Origin: Syngnathus acus
Lineage: Eukaryota; Chordata; Actinopteri; Syngnathiformes; Syngnathidae
Length of the DNA: 64,000 nt
Reading direction: 5' to 3'
Assembly: GCF_901709675.1 (NCBI RefSeq)
Contig: NC_051095.1
Location: 21,079,956-21,143,955, forward strand
Shown here piece by piece: positions 57,191-64,000 of this stretch (position 1 is the first letter of the stretch; every line of letters begins with the position of its first letter). The translations under genes and the position numbers were made by a program. The notes beneath the pieces were generated by a model that did not search any database, was not told the DNA's origin, and worked only from the letters and a program-made list of their open reading frames with translations.

Positions 57191-59003
57191 GGTGACTACT
57201 CCCTTTAAACGCAGTCTTTGACATTGTGGAAGAAATATACTCGTTGGAGTCCATACAGAAGATTGAAGCAGGCAAAGAATGTTTACAAGAAACTGCGAGC
57301 AGACCTCCACGGGTGGATGATGTAAAGTTGGCCAGGGTGATCACAGATCACCGCTAAGTGGGCACTTGAGACAGACTTTCAATCCGTGTCTGTATGTGAT
57401 CTGCTTCCAGCTGGTCTGAAGTTTAGTCTACTTTAAGCCACCAAATTGTCAGGTGCGCCGAGGCCGTGTAAAAAAAAAAAAAAATGCCCTCAATCTGCCG
57501 AAAAGCCCAGTATGGCCAGTATGGTCAGACAAATTTTCAAACATACTAAACTAAGCTTGTTTATATACCCAGGTGCAGGTGTGTTGTCTATGAAAATAGA
57601 GCCCATTGGCATCACATTGATAGCTGAATCATACGGCAACGATGAAATAATCGGAAAAACGGAGCAAGTGGAGGATGAAAAAATCTTCATCCTTGTGCAG
57701 CTTGGAGATGTACTCACCATTTTACTGTCTACACCACAGCTAAGACTGAACAATTTCTTTGATTCTATTTAACCGGCCCATTACAATTTTATTTGGCGAA
57801 CTGAATTTGTAGACTCATGAATAACAAATTTGCGCTTTTGATTGCTCATGGCCATACACATCACATCTATACCTAAAGACACCCAGGAAAACTAAATGTA
57901 TATATTTACCATCATAGTAACAGTGTTACATAGATATTTAACTGGAAACACTCGTACAAACAATAGAAAAATAATGTAAGAAATGTTGGTTTGGTGTGAT
58001 TCAGTGCTCAAGGCACTATCTATGGATGCGAGTGTCACAGTTAAACACATGAATCTCTTAAAGGGCCAACGCGCCATGCCATATACATGGCTTTTTCAAA
58101 TGTGACCAAATTTGAATGTGGTTTGAAAGTTTTGTCTTTTATAAACAACAGGAGTATTTGAAATGGTCATAATTATTTACAATGTTGTCAATGTGTCATC
58201 CAAAACATGCTATCAAGAACATCTACCCATCCTCGAACATCAAAGTAGATGAATGAAAACCCTTTTTTTTTTTAATTGCCTCCTCCCTTGCGCTTGTGTT
58301 TGGTGGAGGTAATGTTCACACGTCTAAATATTTACACACAATTCCAGTTTAACAGCATGTGAAATACTTTTCACACGCTTTTCAGCATTTTTTTTTTTTA
58401 ATGTCCACTCGGTGGCTTATGAAATAAATACAGTATGTTAATATTGGAAACGAACATATTTTGAAAACATGGAACCAACAAAGACAAATTTACACAGTTT
58501 GTACATATACTCTCAGGCCTCAACTCCTTTTGTGGCGAGCCGGTAAGAGCAACCAGTCTAAAATTATTTGGCTCCCTCGAGGACATAACTTCTGTGGGTG
58601 ACATCTTGTGGGAGGTAAGGCGGGAGGTAATTCAGTGCAGACAAGGACAGGGAGCATTAAAAGAAAGGTTTAACGACAGAACTCCCATCTTCACTTGCCA
58701 GTCAATGACAATGTTCAGTAAAAAGAGAAGACTTGGACATCAGAATCAGAGTGGGGACATCAGAATTAGAGTGGGGATGCTGCAGGACTCTCATTTGGTA
58801 ATCGTGGGAGAGGCAGAGAATGAACTTCTTATTTACATACCATACTGAGTTCATCAGTTGTGCTTTAAAAAACAATCCAAAGTTCAAGAGAATGGAGCCT
58901 TGTCTGATGCTTAAATCTTATCGGAACCGTGCCTCTGGAAGAATAAGTTTCTCTTGTTCTATAGAGTTTGCAATGCGTGCAAGTGAGCTCGCAGGGCAGA
59001 CGC

Positions 59004-59179
59004 TCAGTGCTGAGACAGAAGAAGGAAACACAGACTGACCAGCACCATCAAGACTAGGTAGACGCTCTGCAGTGCAATCCCAGGTGAAGAGACATCTCCA
59101 ACTCCAGCTGTGGCCAACCGAGGGGTCAAAAGCTGCTCCTGGAAGGTGAAGTCATCCATAGCCAGGTTATCAGCAAGGT
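59004..59179 (-). CDS. gpc3: Probable glypican-3, last coding exon (GPI-anchor signal)
   Basis: A single exon follows the acceptor tttctacctttcag and begins in phase 1. It encodes (D)LADNLAMDD, then FTFQEQLLTPRLATAGVGD, and a hydrophobic end SVYLVLMVLVSLCFLLLSQH with TGA. A spacer rich in small residues followed by a hydrophobic end with no cytosolic tail is a GPI-attachment signal. LADNLAMDD can be aligned with the C-terminal ELAYDLDVDD of human GPC3. It lies upstream of gpc4 on the same strand, the same tandem order as GPC4 and GPC3 on human Xq26. No earlier exon is in the window. The similarity is short, so another GPI-anchored protein cannot be ruled out. Confidence 0.6.
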
Positions 59180-59627
59180 CTGAAAGGTAGAAAGATGAAA
59201 ATAGAGAGAGAGGAGATGGGTGGGGGATGAAAGAATGAAAAATATGTGAGAAGCAGGAAAGGACAGGAAGGACGGAGACATTTAGACCCCTCATTGTCAC
59301 AAAGCTGAAAAACATGTGTGGTATGTCTGTCCTCCTTCTGTATGATGTCTTGCACAGCTGTAACAACAATGTTACACTGGGAGGCTGACAAAATCCTAAG
59401 CACACTGTAGAACCAGATGTGTGATCGTCATCACAAAAACATGTTTCACCGAAGTGTGAAATAAAGAGGTAAGATGACACAAACCTTTGACGATTGCCGC
59501 GTACCAAGCTTCGATTAAATTGGACTGTCTTTATCATTTGCAGAACTTTCTGGGTAAAATGCAATGGAGCCAACAGTTGCAAATTTTCATTCATTTCATA
59601 TATCAGTATGCAAAATAAATAAAACTA

Positions 59628-61880
59628 GAATTTGCAATTCCTGAAGAAATTGCGTGTGAAGGTGAAGAAGAATGATGTTGAAACAAGTTGAATCGGTTGA
59701 AAAATGTAGAAATGAGAAGGGAAAAAGGAATTGGGTGTGAATTTCAAAATAAAAGATGTGAAGTTTTTGGTAAGTGGGAAGTTGTGGAATAGGTAGAAAA
59801 ATGATGAACAGTTGAAAGTTGGAATGGGTTGAATCGGTTGAAAAATGTAGAAATGAGAAGGGAAAAAGGAATTGGGTGTGAATTTCAAAATAAAAGATGT
59901 GAAGTTTTTGGTAAGTTGTGGAATAGGTAGAAAGATAATGAACAGTTGAAAGTTGGAATGGGTTGAATCGGTTGAAAAATGTAGAAATGAGAAGGGAAAA
60001 AGGAATTGGGTGTGAATTTCAAAATAAAAGATGTGAAGTTTTTGGGAAGTTGTGGAATAGGTAGAAAAATGATGAACAGTTGGAATGGGTTGAATCGGTT
60101 GAAAAATGTAGAAATGAGAAGGGAAAAAGGAATTGGGTGTGAATTTCAAAATAAAAGATGTGAAGTTTTTGGTAAGTTGTGGAATAGGTAGAAAGATAAT
60201 GAACAGTTGAAAGTTGGAATGGGTTGAATCGGTTGAAAAATGTAGAAATGAGAAGGGAAAAAGGAATTGGGTGTGAATTTCAAAATAAAAGATGTGAAGT
60301 TTTTGGTAAGTTGTGGAATAGGTAGAAAAATGATGAACAGTTGAAAGTTGGAATGGGTTGAATCGGTTGAAAAATGTAGAAATGAGAAGGGAAAAAGGAA
60401 TTGGGTGTGAATTTCAAAATAAAAGATGTGAAGTTTTTGGTAAGTTGTGGAATAGGTAGAAAGATAATGAACAGTTGAAAGTTGGAATGGGTTGAATCGG
60501 TTGAAAAATGTAGAAATGAGAAGGGAAAAAGGAAATATTGGAGAATTGGGTGTGAATTTCAAAATAAAAGATGTGAAGTTTTTGGTAAATTGTGGAATAG
60601 GTAGAAAAATAATGAACAGTTGAAAGTTGGAATGGGTTGAATCGGTTGAAAAATGTAGAAATGAGATGGGGAAAAGGAATTGGGTGTGAATTTCAAAATA
60701 AAAGATGTGAAGTTTTTGGTAAGTGGGAAGTTGTGGAATAGGTAGAAAAATGATGAACAGTTGAAAGTTGGAATGGGTTGAATCGGTTGAAAAATGTAGA
60801 AATGAGATGGGAAAAAGGAATTGGGTGTGAATTTCAAAATAAAAGATGTGAAGTTTTTGGTAAGTTGTGGAATAGGTAGAAAGATAATGAACAGTTGAAA
60901 GTTGGAATGGGTTGAATGGGTTGAAAAATGTAGAAATGAGAAGGAAAAAGGAACTAGAATTGCAATTCCTGAAGAAATTGCGTGTGAAGGTGAAGAAGAA
61001 TGATGTTGAAACAAGTTGAATCGGTTGAAAAATGTAGAAATGAGAAGGGAAAAAGGAATTGGGTGTGAATTTCAAAATAAAAGATGTGAAGTTTTTGGTA
61101 AGTTGTGGAATAGGTAGAAAAATGATGAACAGTTGAAAGTTGGAATGGGTTGAATCGGTTGAAAAATGTAGAAATGAGAAGGGAAAAAGGAATTGGGTGT
61201 GAATTTCAAAATAAAAGATGTGAAGTTTTTGGGAAGTTGTGGAATAGGTAGAAAGATAATGAACAGTTGAAAGTTGGAATGGGTTGAATCGGTTGAAAAA
61301 TGTAGAAATGAGAAGGGAAAAAGGAATTGGGTGTGAATTTCAAAATAAAAGATGTGAAGTTTTTGGGAAGTTGTGGAATAGGTAGAAAAATGATGAACAG
61401 TTGAAAGTTGGAATGGGTTGAATCGGTTGAAAAATGTAGAAATGAGAAGGGAAAAAGGAATTGGGTGTGAATTTCAAAATAAAAGATGTGAAGTTTTTGG
61501 TAAGTGGGAAGTTGTGGAATAGGTAGAAAATGATGAACAGTTGAAAGTTGGAATGGGTTGAATCGGTTGAAAAATGTAGAAATGAGAAAGGAAAAAGGAA
61601 TTGGGTGTGAATTTCAAAATAAAAGATGTGAAGTTTTTGGTAAGTGGGAAGTTGTGGAATAGGTAGAAAAATGATGAACAGTTGAAAGTTGGAATGGGTT
61701 GAATCGGTTGAAAAATGTAGAAATGAGAAGGGAAAAAGGAATTGGGTGTGAATTTCAAAATAAAAGATGTGAAGTTTTCGGTAAGTGGGAAGTTGTGGAA
61801 TAGGTAGAAAAAGGATGAACAGTTGAAAGTTGGAATGGGTTGAATGGGTTGAAAAATGTAGAAATGAGAAGGGAAAAAGG
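59628..61880. repeat. Minisatellite, 134-bp unit, about 17 copies
   Basis: The landmark gttgaatcggttgaaaaatg (or gttgaatggg...) recurs at 59687, 59828, 59962, 60089, 60223, 60357, 60491, 60636, 60777, 60911, 61015, 61149, 61283, 61417, 61557, 61698 and 61839. Spacing is usually 134 bp, 141 when the extra aagtggg is present, 127 for one shortened copy and 104 across an internal restart. The start text (gcaattcctgaagaaattgc, near 59632) recurs near 60957. The unit is not a multiple of three, and the long phenylalanine-rich frames on the minus strand are repeat artefacts. Confidence 0.95.
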
Positions 61881-62674
61881 AAATATTGGTGAATTGGGTG
61901 TGAATTTCAAAATAAAAGATGAAAACGTGAAAATTTTGAATTTGGCAAGTTTGGGAATGTCCCCAATGTGATTTGAATGTGTTGAATGATGTGAATTTCA
62001 AACTGGAACAACGTAAATGTGAAATGTTGAATCTGCCATTAAGAATGAATGGGGAAAAAATTGCCGGAAATTTGTGAATTTTGTGAAAACGGAAAATTTT
62101 TGGAAGGAAAAAAATGTAAGCACCCATGTCATGAATATTTGGAATAAGTGAAAAGTGGAACGGAGTGAATCGGTTGAAGTATGTGGAAGTAGTTAATGGA
62201 CAAAAAAGTGAGCGGAAGATGTAGAATAATAATAAAGGACAGGAATAACAATAGTGTGAAGGTTTCACCTTCACACTAAATATTGGTGAATTGGGTGTGA
62301 ATTTCAAAATAAAAGATGAAAACGTGAAAATTTTGAATTTGGCAAGTTTGGGAATGTCCCCAATGTGATTTGAATGTGTTGAATTATGTGAATTTCAAAC
62401 TGGAACAACGTAAATGTGAAATGTTGAATCTGCCATTAAGAATGAATGGGGAAAAAATTGCCGGAAATTTGTGAATTTTGTGAAAACGGAAAATTTTTGG
62501 AAGGAAAAAAATGTAAGCACCCATGTCATGAATATTTGGAATAAGTGAAAAGTGGAACGGAGTGAATCGGTTGAAGTATGTGGAAGTAGTTAATGGACAA
62601 AAAAGTGAGCGGAAGATGTAGAATAATAATAAAGGACAGGAATAACAATAGTGTGAAGGTTTCACCTTCACACT
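61881..62674. repeat. 397-bp tandem duplication ending in a hairpin
   Basis: Units 61881-62277 and 62278-62674 are nearly identical and both start aaatattggtgaattgggtg. Each ends with a perfect palindrome tagtgtgaaggt-ttc-accttcacacta (62252-62278 and 62649-62675; 12-bp stem, 3-nt loop). The unit shares gaattgggtgtgaatttcaa with the minisatellite, so they belong to one element. A terminal hairpin suits a Helitron-like 3' end, but a CTRR terminus is not clear. Confidence 0.85.
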
Positions 62675-64000
62675 AATAATTGAGAGAAAGCAAACACCAC
62701 TTCTAACAAAAGTTTACATCAGTCTGTTTCAAACTGTGTCCTTATGGTGCTTTGGAGTCTTTACGTTTTGGCCTACCATGATTATGACAGCATTTTTAGT
62801 CATTTTGTCACATCCACGTTGACAGCAACTACTTTGACAACATCTGTACAAGAAAAAAAATGTAAAAGAAACCCATTTGCATTTCTATTCAAATGTCATT
62901 TAATCGTACACCTAATCCAGTCACCTCATATTTTTAAGGGAAACCCTTTTTGACCCAAATAGAGAAAATGCATATCTGAAATGTTTCGTATTTTCAAGGT
63001 ATGTGTAAGAACTAGTAACTGTTTTTTGTTTTGAATAACGATCCCAACTCCTTATCTGAAAAGGATCCGGCCGGCACAACTCAGCATTCAGGTAATTCTC
63101 CCAATGTAACAAGTGCTAAAATTTCCAGGTGTTAGAATAACGAAAAGCTGTATTTAAAATATGATTGACATTTGCCCGAATCAGCCATTATGCCACAGTT
63201 CTCCTTATCCATCTGTTGTGCATGCTGCAAAGGATTTAGTCACCTGCTGCTGAGCTCTTACTCACAGCTGCCTCATCGCTTCGCATCTACAGCTGTGCTC
63301 CTACTGACACTGAGCAGAAGCCTCCTCTCTCGTGCGCATGTGTGTGGGAGTGAGAAACACTGACAGCTATACTTTGTCTGTGAGGGAGACTGTAATAACG
63401 AGGCTGAGTTATGAGAGACGGCGGTAGGATATCAGTAATAAGGCGTGCTTGTACTTCGATATGCCAACAATGAGCTAGTGCCAGATGGACGTGCACACAT
63501 ACCGTCACATCTGTGCTCATAAGTTCCAAATTGACTTGACTGCCTAATCTGATCTGTGTGTAACACAGGGGTGTCGCCTAACCACCGTGCAATGGGAGGA
63601 AGCAGTTAGAAAGTCAACAAATTCAAAATGCCCTCCTTAAACACGAGTGGGACGTTCCTGCGGGAGCCCTTGGTGCTTAGGTCGTTTGCGGCCAAATAAA
63701 TAGAAGTTTGAAACGGCACCTCGTCTGAATTTCTTTGCAGTTACGACATTTCAACTCGAGCCAGAGCGACAATTAACTTTTTTCTCTTCTGGTGTGCTTT
63801 TTCCCGCTGACTCATGTCATGGAATTGGGCGAGCAGACATTTTGTGACGCTCTGAATGAACAATTTGTCACTGCCAACAGCAGGGCACCCTAATGCCGAG
63901 CTAATTAAGCTGAAGGTGCAATTCAATATGGCTTGTATACCATGTGGATAAGAAGGAGGGCAGGAGCAAGTGTGTTTGTTGGCATTTGGCTATTTGTGAG

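Larger units (their letters stand above)
51200..59003. other. Intergenic: gpc4 5' region and presumed 3' region of the gpc3-like gene
   Basis: No coding exon is recognisable. The first few hundred bases should hold the gpc4 5'UTR and promoter; no minus-strand TATA box is clear. The part next to 59003 should hold the 3'UTR of the gpc3-like gene; its poly(A) site could not be fixed. Other contents: a LINE tail with (TTCA)n (52322-52445), a GT-rich tract near 54481-54510, (AAAT)n at 56875-56902, and copy B of a dispersed repeat. Confidence 0.5.
59180..64000 (-). other. Last intron of the gpc3-like gene (partial)
   Basis: It runs from the acceptor of the terminal exon to the window edge without a recognisable further exon. 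It contains the 134-bp minisatellite and the 397-bp duplication (59628-62675). Beyond 62.7 kb no repeat or gene is seen. Confidence 0.5.

Noticed and set aside
57446-57772. 108-codon open frame with an overlapping open frame on the other strand
   Set aside because: No recognised homology; it begins in a poly-A tract and may be part of a decayed repeat. Without conservation data it is not called a gene.
59625-62671. Long minus-strand open frames (174, 309, 277 and 95 codons) rich in Phe, Ile and Pro
   Set aside because: They arise from the 134-bp minisatellite and the 397-bp duplication; frames shift between units and no known domain, start context or splice site supports them.
1-64000. Search for CRISPR arrays, bacterial operons, phage genes and defence systems
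   Set aside because: The DNA is vertebrate nuclear sequence. The only regularly spaced repeats are a minisatellite without unique spacers.

Overview
This window looks like nuclear DNA from a teleost fish. Exons are short and separated by consensus GT-AG introns. The recognisable proteins are vertebrate, and the intergenic DNA is full of CA microsatellites, hAT-type MITEs, non-LTR retrotransposon tails and a terminal-repeat family typical of fish genomes. The species cannot be fixed from sequence alone; a percomorph is plausible. I see no bacterial genes, CRISPR arrays or operons.

Layout, left to right. (1) 1-5.8 kb, + strand: the last coding exon of ppp3ca (calcineurin A alpha, 2522-2700) with its presumed 3'UTR. 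(2) 7.2-9.2 kb: a DNA transposon with ~139-bp terminal inverted repeats, interrupted by a second element. (3) 9.7-11.2 kb, + strand: a complete two-exon ddit4l (REDD2 family), with a compact promoter holding a TATA-like box, a GC box, an ATF4/CEBP-type element and a heat-shock-element match. The ppp3ca/ddit4l neighbourhood matches human 4q24. (4) 11.5-25.1 kb, - strand: a complete brd8 gene, which I could assemble as 19 coding exons (about 770 aa, one bromodomain). (5) 26.3-51.2 kb, - strand: a complete nine-exon glypican of the GPC4/GPC6 type (552 aa, 14 ectodomain cysteines, Ser-Gly attachment sites, GPI-type tail), with a 15.7-kb first intron. (6) 59.0-59.2 kb, - strand: the last coding exon of a second GPI-anchored protein, probably glypican-3, giving the same gpc4-gpc3 tandem order as human Xq26. 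(7) 59.6-62.7 kb: a 134-bp-unit minisatellite joined to a 397-bp tandem duplication ending in a perfect hairpin, inside the last intron of the gpc3-like gene.

The genes do not form one pathway. Calcineurin A is a Ca2+/calmodulin phosphatase subunit; DDIT4L is a stress-induced mTORC1 inhibitor; BRD8 is a bromodomain subunit of the TIP60/NuA4 acetyltransferase complex; glypicans are GPI-anchored heparan-sulfate proteoglycans that modulate Wnt, BMP, Hedgehog and FGF signalling. Their linkage reflects conserved vertebrate synteny.

The less ordinary structures are non-coding: nested transposons, MITEs with perfect 8-bp target duplications, a CpG-rich 48-bp perfect inverted repeat next to 118-bp tandem repeats in glypican intron 1, and the large minisatellite. 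I found no convincing new biological system. Exon boundaries were set by eye from splice signals, reading phase and remembered human proteins; UTR ends are inferences.
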